Source of the DNA: Pseudomonadota bacterium
GTDB lineage: Bacteria > Pseudomonadota > Gammaproteobacteria > Burkholderiales > Burkholderiaceae_C
DNA: 64,000 nucleotides
Assembly (NCBI GenBank): GCA_018241265.1
Contig: JAFEEF010000055.1
Location: 1 to 64,000, forward strand
Reading direction: 5' to 3'
In this document: positions 14,966 through 23,082 of the stretch, one piece after another
How positions within the stretch are numbered: position 1 is the first letter of the stretch
Layout: the number at the start of each line of letters is the position of its first letter
Program-made: the position numbers and the translations under genes
The notes under the pieces: model-generated
What the model saw: only the letters and a program-made list of their open reading frames with translations
What the model was told of the DNA's origin: nothing
Database searches by the model: none

Positions 14966-16045
14966 TCAGACCGGCAAGGCCTCGCCATGCGCCAGGCCCG
15001 GCGCATCGCACGGCGCCATCTGCGTGACCCAGCAGTGCGGGTCGCCCGCCAGCGGATTGCCTCCGCTGTATGCGTAGGCCACCGCGCGACACCCGCCGCA
15101 GGTGTGAAGGTGATCGCAAGCGCCGCAGTTGCCGCCGATGTGGCCCGCGCGCTCGCGAAACTGCCGCAGCAGCACCGATCGATCCCACACGTTGCGGAAG
15201 CCGTCGCTGACGATGTTCCCGACCGCAGTGGGCAGGAAGACGCACGGTGTGACCGTGCCATCCGGCAGGATGCGCGCGACCAGCCGACCGGCTCCACAGC
15301 CCAGGTACTCGCGCCGCTCCGCCTCGGGTACCAGCAGACCGACGCGGCAGTCGTGCCACATGATCTCCATGCGCCCCTGGTACTCCTGCCGCGCCTGCAT
15401 CCATTCCTGCAGCACCTGGTGAAGTTCATTGGGGGACAGCGCCAGCGTCAAGGCCCCGCGCCCGGCGGGCACGTACTCGGAGAGGTTCACCGCATCTGCG
15501 CCGAGGCGGTGCGCCAGGTCGATCACCTTCCGCCCGTCGCACCAGTTGATGCGCGTGGGCGTGAAGCCGACGACGACGCGCACGCCGACCTCGACCAGAC
15601 GGCGGATCGCCGTCAGCGCCCGGCCGTGCAGACCTTCGAGTTGGCGGAATCGATCGTGGATCGCCGCATCGTGGCTGTCGAGGCTGATCGTCACGCTCTT
15701 GACGCCCATGTCCTTCAGGGCGCGGGCATTGGCTTCATTGATGCAGGAACCGTTGCTGCCGACGTTGACGCTCAGGCCACGTCCGACGGCGTGGCCGACG
15801 AGTTCCCGCCACCTTGGATGCAGCAGCGGCTCACCGCCCGAAAACGCCAGGACCAGCACGCCGGCTTCGACGAGTTGGTCGATAAGGTCGAGCGCCTGGG
15901 CGAGCGGCAAGTCTTCGTCGGCGACGCAATCGGGTCCCGATGCAGAGTAGCAATGCACACATCGGGCGTTGCAGCGGTGGGTGATCTCCCACGCCACGTA
16001 CAGCGGAGCCGTGAATTGCTTCAGCGGCGATGCGATGTGCGGCAT
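14966..16045 (-). CDS. Radical SAM/SPASM enzyme, first of a pair
   Basis: A 359-aa enzyme with C25-x3-C29-x2-C32 (CNARCVHC), the SAM motif AFSGGEPLL and a SPASM-like C-terminus (GCGAGRLVARILPDGTVTPC; CGACDHLHTCGGCRAVAYA). It is clearly a paralogue of the enzyme at 13580-14674, sharing CGGCRAVAYA and DPxCW at the end. Similar pairs occur in haem biosynthesis (AhbC/AhbD) and in peptide maturation. GGAGG lies 5 nt before ATG 16045. It comes second in the leftward unit, after the ABM-fold gene. Confidence 0.88.
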   Translation of the reverse strand: MPHIASPLKQFTAPLYVAWEITHRCNARCVHCYSASGPDCVADEDLPLAQALDLIDQLVEAGVLVLAFSGGEPLLHPRWRELVGHAVGRGLSVNVGSNGSCINEANARALKDMGVKSVTISLDSHDAAIHDRFRQLEGLHGRALTAIRRLVEVGVRVVVGFTPTRINWCDGRKVIDLAHRLGADAVNLSEYVPAGRGALTLALSPNELHQVLQEWMQARQEYQGRMEIMWHDCRVGLLVPEAERREYLGCGAGRLVARILPDGTVTPCVFLPTAVGNIVSDGFRNVWDRSVLLRQFRERAGHIGGNCGACDHLHTCGGCRAVAYAYSGGNPLAGDPHCWVTQMAPCDAPGLAHGEALPV

Positions 16046-16058
16046 GCGACCTCCGTCG

Positions 16059-16367
16059 CTAGAGTTGATCGGTGACGTCTTCGTACGACTCGACCTGCAC
16101 GTCGCCCACCAGCAGCGATCGCCAGGCTTGCAGGTAGCTCCTCATCCGAGGATCCTCATTCACGCGCCGCTGGTCGTTGTCGAAGGCCTCCCTCGAGTCG
16201 TACTCGACGATCTCGACAAAGCGGGAGGGATCCTCGAGGCTCCGCAGCAACCGAACGCGCACGCCGCCAGGCGACTCGTAGTAGGGAATTGCATCCCGCA
16301 AGAACGAGAACAGTTCGTCCTTGGTGTTCGGCACCTTGATCCGCAAGTGCAGGATGTGCGAGGCCAT
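16059..16367 (-). CDS. ABM-fold (antibiotic biosynthesis monooxygenase-like) small protein
   Basis: A 102-aa protein with the dimeric alpha/beta-barrel pattern of ABM/NIPSNAP-like proteins (ILHLRIKVP; FVEIVEYDSREAFDNDQ; DPRMRSYLQAWRSLL). Family members act as cofactor-free monooxygenases, haem-degrading enzymes or small-molecule binders. GGAGAAG precedes ATG 16367. It is the first gene of the leftward radical SAM unit, 13 nt before the first radical SAM gene. Its role there is unknown; tailoring of the product is an inference. Confidence 0.7.
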   Translation of the reverse strand: MASHILHLRIKVPNTKDELFSFLRDAIPYYESPGGVRVRLLRSLEDPSRFVEIVEYDSREAFDNDQRRVNEDPRMRSYLQAWRSLLVGDVQVESYEDVTDQL

Positions 16368-16591
16368 GGTCAGCTTCTCCGGGCGTCGGCGAGACGCCGC
16401 CATTGAACGACGGAACACCTGCCCAATCTCTGATCGCGATCAAGAAGTCGATCGCATCGTCGCGTCACGTCCTGTCGTCCTACGCCATGGCGCGGCCCGA
16501 GCCCATGCACGATCCGCGCTCGCATGCCGACGATCGAGATGCAGACGCTGGCCGCATCGGCCCCCGCCTTGCCGGATCGAGGAGTAGCGCC

Positions 16592-16846
16592 ATGACGTCA
16601 TCCAATCGGCTGTTCGGCGATGACATCCTTGCTGGCCAGGGAGACGAGACGGGCCACCGTCTGGCCGTGCCCGAAGGCTATGTCGGCGAATACGTCATCC
16701 CTTCGTCCGGCCGCCACGTGTGGTGGACCGGGCGGGTGGCGATCGGGCTGCTGTATCGGCGCGAGCGTGCCGAGTTCGGGCAGTCTGCCGCCTGGATTCA
16801 GGACGTGTTGCTCGCCCGCGAGCGCCGCGGCGCGCACGTGCGCTGA
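16592..16846 (+). CDS. Small protein of unknown function, divergent to the radical SAM cluster
   Basis: An 84-aa protein with a strong ribosome site (GAGGAG, 10 nt before the ATG). A compact central motif EYVIPSSGRHVWWTGRVAIG is rich in Trp, Gly and charged residues; there is no signal peptide. I do not recognise the family with certainty. It lies 224 nt from the ABM gene on the opposite strand and so could share a regulatory region with the radical SAM unit. It lacks Cys and does not look like a typical precursor peptide. Confidence 0.6.
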   Translation: MTSSNRLFGDDILAGQGDETGHRLAVPEGYVGEYVIPSSGRHVWWTGRVAIGLLYRRERAEFGQSAAWIQDVLLARERRGAHVR

Positions 16847-16932
16847 GCGTCGTTCGATTCGACGACTGCGCGCGAGAAAAGCGCTCGACCCGCTCGAAGG
16901 CTGCGGAGCGCGGCGCGGATCTCGGGCCGCCG

Positions 16933-18108
16933 CTACTCCAGCACGCCGAGGCCCACCACCTCGAAGGCCCAGAACCCGAGCAGCACGTGCGACACCGACA
17001 CGCCGACCAGGCTGCCCTGGCGCGCATAGAGCCAGCCCCAGAACAGCCCGGCGACGAAGGCGGTGGCCGCGAGGCCGGGCGACACGTAGAGGTGCGCGGC
17101 CGAGAAGATGATGTTCGCGCCGAGGATCGCGAGCCAGCTGCGCCAACGCCCGATCAGGAAGTGCGACAGCGGCCCCTGCACGCCGCCGCGGTAGATCAGC
17201 TCCTGGAACGGCGCGAACAACACATAGGCGGCGGCGAGCCAGGGATTGAAGCCGGCGGACGGATCCGCGCCCGCGAACATCTTGAAGACGGGCATGCCGT
17301 GCATCGCCGGCACCCACGCGACCAGCGCCAGCTTCAGCAGCACCGTCGCGACGAGCAGCGGCAGCGTGTAGAGCACCGCCTCGCGCAGATGGCGTCCGGC
17401 GTGCTCGGTCGTCAGCCCGAAGAAGCGCGCCGGGTAGCCCGAGATGCGGACGAAGGCGAACAGGATCGCGCAGCAGACGAGGATCGCCGGGACGGTGACG
17501 AACTCGCTGTGCCCGAAGGTCTGCTTGACGCGGATCGCCGTGCCCAAGACCCAGGTGTAGAGCGTGTAGGCCAGCACCAGCAGCAAGGTGAAGCGGCCCA
17601 TCACGGCGCGCATGCGCTCCTCGGCGAGCACGCGGTCGGCCGCGGCGGCGGCGTGCGCGCTGGTCATGCGCAGCCGCTCGGCGACCAACGCACCGATGTC
17701 GATGAGCACGGGCACGCGCGACGGCTCGGCTTCGGCCCATTCGACGATCCGCGCCAGCGGCAGCGCGAGGCAGCGCACCGGCCCGTCGGCGCGCACGGTG
17801 GCCGAGCGCGGCACGCGGTCGAACAGCGCCATCTCGCCGATCGAGTCGCGCGGGCCGAGGCGATTGATCGCATGCTCGTCGCCATGCGCGCCGCGCTTGA
17901 GCACCGCGGCATGGCCGTGCTCGATGATCAAGAGCTCGTCGGGCGGATCGCCTTCGCGTACCAGGTCCGATCCGTCGGCATGCGTCAGCCAGCGCGTGCC
18001 GGTCGCGAGTGCCTCGAGGTCGGCGTCGCTGCAGCGCCGGAAGATCGGGCAGCTGCGCAGCAGCCCGTGGGCGGTCGGATCGGCGGGCAGGACAGCGGGT
18101 TCGTTCAT
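16933..18108 (-). CDS. cNMP-binding domain fused to CPBP intramembrane protease-like domain
   Basis: A 391-aa protein in two parts. Residues ~15-150 form a cyclic-nucleotide-binding domain (LVREGDPPDELLIIEHGHA; GEMALFDRVPRSATVRA, the phosphate-binding cassette). Residues ~170-390 have about eight hydrophobic segments and the CPBP (Abi/CAAX protease-like) motifs: QELIYRGG (302-309), FSAAH (H339) and SVSH (H374). Motif 1 normally begins EE; here the first Glu is Gln302, so peptidase activity may be altered. It may be an inner-membrane protein gated by cNMP. The start follows the short gap after the MFS gene. Confidence 0.8.
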   Translation of the reverse strand: MNEPAVLPADPTAHGLLRSCPIFRRCSDADLEALATGTRWLTHADGSDLVREGDPPDELLIIEHGHAAVLKRGAHGDEHAINRLGPRDSIGEMALFDRVPRSATVRADGPVRCLALPLARIVEWAEAEPSRVPVLIDIGALVAERLRMTSAHAAAAADRVLAEERMRAVMGRFTLLLVLAYTLYTWVLGTAIRVKQTFGHSEFVTVPAILVCCAILFAFVRISGYPARFFGLTTEHAGRHLREAVLYTLPLLVATVLLKLALVAWVPAMHGMPVFKMFAGADPSAGFNPWLAAAYVLFAPFQELIYRGGVQGPLSHFLIGRWRSWLAILGANIIFSAAHLYVSPGLAATAFVAGLFWGWLYARQGSLVGVSVSHVLLGFWAFEVVGLGVLE

Positions 18109-18124
18109 GGGGAGCGCGAGGGCG

Positions 18125-19321
18125 TCATGCCGGTTCCGTCGCGGGCCGCCGATGGTGCGCCGCCAACCGGAACGCGGCGGGCGCACACAGCAGCACCGCG
18201 ACGCCGGCCGTCGCCACGGCGGTCTCGATGGCCTCGCGCGCATCGGCGCCGCGTCCGGCCAGCCGGCCCAGCAGCACGCTGCCGGCGAGCAGACCGACGT
18301 CGGTGAGCCAGGCCACGGCCCCCTGTGCGAGGCTTTGCGCGTCGGGCGGCAGCGCGCGCGCGGCGGCATAGCGCAGCGGTCCGCCCGACAGCATGCCGAT
18401 GCCGAAGCCGAGCGCGCCGCCGCCGGCCGCGAACCAGACGCGGCCTGCCGGCGCGGCGACGACCAGCAGCACGCCGAGCAGCGCCGCGGCGAGTCCGACC
18501 AGCGCGAGCGGGCGCGCGCCATGCCGGTCGAGCCGGCGCATCACCGCTGCGGTGGCCGCCAGGCCGCCGAGCAGCAGCGGCACCATCAGCGGCGCCGTCT
18601 CGGTCATGCTCAAACCGAGTCTGACCGCAGCCAGGGTCGGCATCCACACCAGCACCGACTGGCCGATGCCCGTGCCCAGCGCCAGCAGCACGGCCGGGCG
18701 CATCGGCGGGCCGAACGCCAGCCGCCACGATGCAGCCGATCGCCGCGCCTGCGGATGTGCTGCCGGCAGCGGCCACGGCAGCGCCAGCAACGCCAGCAGC
18801 GCGCCGAGCATGAACGCGCTGCGCCAGCCGAGCGCGAGCAGCCACGGCGTCGCCAGCGTGGCGGCAACGTAGGTCAGGCCATAGGTCAGCGACACCTGGC
18901 CGAGGCGCCGGCCATGCTGCGCGTCCGGCCAGTGCAGCACGATGACCGCGGCGACGAGCGCCAGCAGCGGTCCGAGCGCCAGCCCCTGCAGGGCGCGGGC
19001 GACGAGCACGCCGACCGGCGCCGGCAAGGCCGCCGCGAGCAGCGCTGCCACGAAAGCGAGCAGCAGGCATCCGCGCAGCATTCGCGCCGCGCCCCAGGTG
19101 CGCGCCGCCAGCGCCGCGACCGGCACGGCCACGAGCGTCGCCGCGACGAACACCGACAGCAGCAGCGACGCCTCTTCGGCCGACGCGCCGGTCGCCTGCC
19201 GCATCGCCGGCAGCACATAGCCGATCGCGCCGGCCTCGAAGCCCGCCGCCACCGCCGCGCCGAGCAGCGGCGCGAGGCGGCGTGCCGATCCTTCGGGCGG
19301 ATGGGGAACGGACGAGGGCAT
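18125..19321 (-). CDS. MFS transporter
   Basis: A 398-aa membrane protein with about 12 hydrophobic helices beginning after a short cytoplasmic start (MPSSVPHPPEGSARRLAPLL). The pattern of small loops and basic residues between helices 2-3 and 8-9 fits the major facilitator superfamily; substrate unknown. I start at ATG 19321, as the upstream extension is low-complexity and not membrane-like. It ends 16 nt before the cNMP/CPBP gene, so the two are probably co-transcribed. Confidence 0.8.
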   Translation of the reverse strand: MPSSVPHPPEGSARRLAPLLGAAVAAGFEAGAIGYVLPAMRQATGASAEEASLLLSVFVAATLVAVPVAALAARTWGAARMLRGCLLLAFVAALLAAALPAPVGVLVARALQGLALGPLLALVAAVIVLHWPDAQHGRRLGQVSLTYGLTYVAATLATPWLLALGWRSAFMLGALLALLALPWPLPAAHPQARRSAASWRLAFGPPMRPAVLLALGTGIGQSVLVWMPTLAAVRLGLSMTETAPLMVPLLLGGLAATAAVMRRLDRHGARPLALVGLAAALLGVLLVVAAPAGRVWFAAGGGALGFGIGMLSGGPLRYAAARALPPDAQSLAQGAVAWLTDVGLLAGSVLLGRLAGRGADAREAIETAVATAGVAVLLCAPAAFRLAAHHRRPATEPA

Positions 19322-19492
19322 CGGCGGTCGGGTGGATCGTCGAGAGGTGCGTAGCGGTGATGGCGACGGGCCGCGGTCACCGCGACCACAGTGCGCCGGC
19401 GTCGGCGACATCCCGCCACGGGCCGACGGGATGTCGATCGTCAGTGTAGAACCGGTCGCCGGCATGGCGCGCCGACACTATGCTTGCGGCCC

Positions 19493-20083
19493 GTGAGCCG
19501 CACCATCTTCGACAGCCCGACCTTGCAGCCGCCGCTGCGCAAGCTGTCGCGCCGGCTGCTCGGGCTGCTGGGCTGGAGCGTGCATGGCGAACTGTCGCCG
19601 CGCGCCGTGCGCTGCGTCGTCGTCGCCGCGCCGCACACCAGCAACTGGGACTTGCCGTACATGCTGCTCGCGGCCTTCGCGCTCGACATGCGCATCCGCT
19701 GGTTCGGCAAGGCGTCGCTGTTCCGCGGGCCGCCGGGCATGGTGATGCGCTGGCTGGGCGGCATACCGGTGCAACGCGATCGGGCCGGCCACATCGTCGG
19801 CGCGTCCGTTGACGCACTCGGCCAAGCATCGGGGCCGCTGCAGCTCGTCGTCGCACCCGAGGGCACGCGCAGCCGCACGAAGCAATGGAAGACCGGTTTT
19901 CATCGCATCGCGCACGGTGCCGGGCTGCCGATCCAGCTCTCGTACCTCGACTGGGGTCAGCGCCGCTGCGGCCTCGGTCCGCTGATCGAGCCGGGCGAAG
20001 ATCTGGCAGCCGACATGGTCGAGATCCGCGCCTATTACGCGCAGTTCCACGGCCGCCACGCGGATCAGTTCGATCCGGGTTGA
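19493..20083 (+). CDS. 1-acyl-glycerol-3-phosphate acyltransferase-like (PlsC family)
   Basis: A 196-aa protein with the PlsC catalytic motif H-x4-D (HTSNWD, ~44) and the PEGTRS motif (~124-129) that binds the phosphate of the acceptor. It is short compared with typical PlsC (about 240 aa) and has no clear N-terminal membrane helix. It may acylate a lysophospholipid or another glycolipid. GTG 19493 is taken as the start because protein-like sequence (SRTIFDSP) begins there. It is transcribed divergently from the MFS gene. Confidence 0.8.
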   Translation: MSRTIFDSPTLQPPLRKLSRRLLGLLGWSVHGELSPRAVRCVVVAAPHTSNWDLPYMLLAAFALDMRIRWFGKASLFRGPPGMVMRWLGGIPVQRDRAGHIVGASVDALGQASGPLQLVVAPEGTRSRTKQWKTGFHRIAHGAGLPIQLSYLDWGQRRCGLGPLIEPGEDLAADMVEIRAYYAQFHGRHADQFDPG

Positions 20084-20133
20084 GTCGCCGGAGCGAAGCG
20101 CCTACTCTCAGCCTGTCGAGTCGGGCAATGGGC

Positions 20134-21144
20134 TCACAGCTTCTGAGCGGCGTCGACTGCCGGTGTTGCAGCGTCTGCAACCGCGCCGATGGCGGCAGGC
20201 TCCATCGCCTGCGCCGTGCGGCGCGGCGCCTTCAGATCGATCACGACGGTATGCGCGATCTTGTCCTGGATCGCCTGCCGGTTCGGATCCCACAGCACCT
20301 GCGCGAAGCCGACGCCGCCGGTCGCCATGCCGGCCGCATAGCCGCCATAGCGGCCGAACCAGCCGAGCGGTCCCATCGCGTTGCCGGCGAGCGGGACGAC
20401 GCGCAGGCCGAACATCTTCTTGCCGAGCGTCTGGCCGTTCCACCACAGCGGCAGCAGCGTGAAATAGGCGGCCGCCCAACCGAAGCCGAGGCCGACCGAA
20501 TGGATGGCCTTCACGGCGTCGTCGCGCCAGCGCACGACGCGCGGCTTGCGCAGCTCGGCGATCTCGGCCTCGAGCCTCGCGATGCGCTGCGCGGCATGCT
20601 GTTCGCGCCGCCGCTCCGGATCGGACAGCGCGGCCGACGCCGCGGCCAGCGCCTGCGATGCCGCATCGGATGCCGCCGACGGCAGCGATGCCGCGCGGCC
20701 TGCGAGCATGCCCAGCGCCGCGGTGGCATCGGCCAGGTCGGCCGCATCATCGTCGTCGTCATCGGCCGCGGCGGCATGGGCGCCTGCCGGCCTCGCCTGA
20801 TGGCGCTCGATGTAGTCGACCATGTGCCAGCCGGCGACGCAGACCATCGCCGCCAGCGCGAGCCAGAGCCAGTTGGAAACCTGCGCATGCGCGGCATGGC
20901 GCCGCCGCATCTGGAAGATCAGCGCTGCCGCGGCCGCCGGGATCCAGAACGTGCCGCTGCTCGACAGCAGCACGACGACGACGCCATCGATCGCGATCGC
21001 GCATGCACGCCGCGACGGCCGCGCGAGCGGCGCGCCGAGCAGGTCGGGCGTGACGTTGAGCGCTTCCGGCCGGACCCATGAATTCGCATCGGTCCGGCGG
21101 ACCAGCGCGAACGACTGCTCGGCGGCGGGACGGCGTGGGGGCAT
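20134..21144 (-). CDS. RDD family membrane protein with an acidic linker
   Basis: A 336-aa protein. Hydrophobic helices at about 45-80 and 90-110 precede an Asp-rich run (DDDDDD) and an Ala-rich, probably coiled-coil segment (~125-205). The RDD core (WWNGQTLGKKMFGLRVVPL; DPNRQAIQDKIAHTVVI) then follows. RDD proteins are small membrane proteins, some of which transport ions or sodium/protons. The long internal charged/Ala linker between the membrane parts is unusual. ATG 21144 is chosen over an upstream alternative at 21171. Confidence 0.8.
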   Translation of the reverse strand: MPPRRPAAEQSFALVRRTDANSWVRPEALNVTPDLLGAPLARPSRRACAIAIDGVVVVLLSSSGTFWIPAAAAALIFQMRRRHAAHAQVSNWLWLALAAMVCVAGWHMVDYIERHQARPAGAHAAAADDDDDDAADLADATAALGMLAGRAASLPSAASDAASQALAAASAALSDPERRREQHAAQRIARLEAEIAELRKPRVVRWRDDAVKAIHSVGLGFGWAAAYFTLLPLWWNGQTLGKKMFGLRVVPLAGNAMGPLGWFGRYGGYAAGMATGGVGFAQVLWDPNRQAIQDKIAHTVVIDLKAPRRTAQAMEPAAIGAVADAATPAVDAAQKL

Positions 21145-21214
21145 GACGAGAACGGTGCGGTCCGCTCGCACGATCGCCGTGGAAGGGAGAACGCGGCGCG
21201 AGGCCGCATGGGAA

Positions 21215-21463
21215 TCAGTGGGGGTGGTGCTCTACGCACTTGTGGACGAAAGCGTCCACCTCGGCGCTCAGCCGAGCCGCGAGGCTTTCGAGGCGATCGA
21301 CCTCGTCGAACTGCGCATTCGTCGGCCCGGATCCGCGGCCCGAATAACACTCGCGAAAAGCCTTGGCTACGTCGGCCCTTGCCGTCGCGGCGTTCTGGTT
21401 CGCTTCCTGCCATTGGACGCGCAGGGCTTTCCAGGCGGTGAGCTTTTCGGAGTTCGTCGTCAT
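21215..21463 (-). CDS. Small helical protein of unknown function
   Basis: An 82-aa soluble protein, mostly helical and charged (KLTAWKALRVQWQEANQNAA; DEVDRLESLAARLSAEVDAF), with two Cys. AAAGGAG stands 7 nt before ATG 21463, a strong start. Just upstream on the same strand is a perfect GC hairpin followed by TTTT, so expression may be controlled by premature termination. I do not recognise the family. Confidence 0.65.
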   Translation of the reverse strand: MTTNSEKLTAWKALRVQWQEANQNAATARADVAKAFRECYSGRGSGPTNAQFDEVDRLESLAARLSAEVDAFVHKCVEHHPH

Positions 21464-21479
21464 CAGAGGCTCCTTTGTC

Positions 21480-21503
21480 AAAAGGCGCCGGCTGCGCCGG
21501 CGC
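21480..21503 (-). terminator. Terminator-like hairpin in the leader of the 82-aa gene (possible attenuator)
   Basis: Perfect 8-bp arms GCGCCGGC/GCCGGCGC with a 3-nt loop lie at 21485-21503. On the minus strand they are followed directly by TTTT and then by the Shine-Dalgarno of the 82-aa gene. No minus-strand gene lies to the right for several kilobases, so it acts either on that gene's own leader or on spurious antisense transcripts. Confidence 0.5.
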
Positions 21504-21791
21504 TGGACAGCGACCGTGGCGGCAAGTATGCCTCCACTGCCGGGCAGGCCGCCGTCGGGCGATTCCCGAGGCGGCAGGCGTCGCCGCGCTGGTGCCGGGA
21601 TCATCATATGAATGAGCCTTGCATCCAGACGCGCACGCGAGTGCATGCGCTCCACGTTTCCCCGAATTGCCCGTGCAGAGGGTGGGTGCAACCCTCCAGC
21701 CTTCCATATCGATCCGCCGGGCTGCGCGGCCCAGCCGGCTCACGACCGGACCCGCGGGCCGGTGCCTTGCCACCCCCTCGAGGACCGCACG

Positions 21792-23036
21792 ATGAAGCCG
21801 CTCCCTTCAGCAGCCGATCGCCTACGCCTGCTCGCCGTCGCATCCGCCGGTCTCGGCCTGGCGGCCGCCGCGCACGCCGCCGATCCGATCAAGATCGGCG
21901 TGATCGCCGAAGCGCAGGCGATCGCCGGCGCATCGATACCGCAGGCAGCGCAGATGGCGGCCGACGAGATCAACGCGGCCGGCGGCATGAACGGCCGCAA
22001 GGTCGAGATCGTCACCTACGACAACAAGAGTTCGTCCACCGACTCGGTGCGCGCGTTCCAGCGCGCCGCGAGCGAGGACAAGGTCCATGCGGTGATCGCG
22101 AGCTACGTCAGCGAAGTCGTGCTCGCGCTCGAGCCTTGGGCCGCGCGCCTGAAGCTGCCGATGGTCACGCCCGGCGCCGCGAGCAACGAGATCAGCAAGG
22201 CCGTGCATGCCGACTACGAACACAACAAGTACACCTTCCACGGCTACCTGACGTCGGCGGCGCTGGCGCAGGAAGTCTGCGACGCCGCGAAGGACCTGCT
22301 CGTCGATGCCCGCAAGATGAAGACGGCGGTCGTGATGAGCGAGGACGCGGCCTGGACCAAGCCGCTCGACGAGTCCTACCTCGACTGCCTGCCGAAGGTG
22401 GGCCTGAAGGTGCTCGACCACATCCGCTTCTCGCCCGACACCACCGACTTCACGCCGATCTTCAACAAGATCGAAGGCGCCAAGCCCGACGTCATCATCA
22501 CCGGCATCTCGCACGTCGGCGTGCAGCCGACCGTGCAATGGAAGAGCCAGCAGGTGCCGATGCCGATGCTCGGCATCTCGTCCCAGGCGAGCAACAGCAC
22601 GTTCTGGAAGGACACCAACGGCGCGACCGAAGGCGTGCTGTACCAAGCGGTGTCGAGCCCCGACGTCGCGGTGACGGCGAAGACGATACCGTTCGCCGAG
22701 AACTTCAAGAAGAAGTTCGGCAACTACCCGTCGTACTGCGGCTACACGGCCTACGACGAGGTCTACTACATCGTCGACGCGATCAGGCGCGCCGGCTCGA
22801 CCGATCCCGACAAGATGGTCGATGCGCTCGAGAAGACCGATTGGGTCGGCACCGTCGGCCGGGTGCGCTTCTACGGCAAGGACGAGCCGTTCACCCATTC
22901 GCTGCGCTACGGCAAGGACCTGAGCGGCCTGATCCTGCAGTGGCAGAACGGCAAGCAGACGACGGTGTGGCCGACCAACCTCGCGACCGGGAAGATCGCG
23001 TTCCCGAGCTTCATCAAGACGATCGCCGGCAACTGA
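21792..23036 (+). CDS. Branched-chain amino acid-type ABC transporter substrate-binding protein
   Basis: A 414-aa periplasmic binding protein of the LivJ/HAAT family. It has a signal peptide with cleavage after AHA (~31), then DPIKIGVIAEAQAIAGAS, the typical start of the receptor domain, and the type I two-lobe pattern throughout. The family binds amino acids, amides, urea or aromatic acids; the ligand cannot be read from sequence. It leads an operon with two permeases and a fused ATPase, followed by two catabolic genes, so an aromatic or ring-cleavage compound is plausible. Confidence 0.9.
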   Translation: MKPLPSAADRLRLLAVASAGLGLAAAAHAADPIKIGVIAEAQAIAGASIPQAAQMAADEINAAGGMNGRKVEIVTYDNKSSSTDSVRAFQRAASEDKVHAVIASYVSEVVLALEPWAARLKLPMVTPGAASNEISKAVHADYEHNKYTFHGYLTSAALAQEVCDAAKDLLVDARKMKTAVVMSEDAAWTKPLDESYLDCLPKVGLKVLDHIRFSPDTTDFTPIFNKIEGAKPDVIITGISHVGVQPTVQWKSQQVPMPMLGISSQASNSTFWKDTNGATEGVLYQAVSSPDVAVTAKTIPFAENFKKKFGNYPSYCGYTAYDEVYYIVDAIRRAGSTDPDKMVDALEKTDWVGTVGRVRFYGKDEPFTHSLRYGKDLSGLILQWQNGKQTTVWPTNLATGKIAFPSFIKTIAGN

Positions 23037-23082
23037 TGGGCCGGCGCCGCGCCGACCGCCGCAGCCCGACGCGCGCGCGACC

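Noticed and set aside
16368-16591. RiPP precursor peptide next to the radical SAM cluster
   Set aside because: No short frame with a ribosome site and a leader/core-like pattern was found in this intergenic region on either strand.
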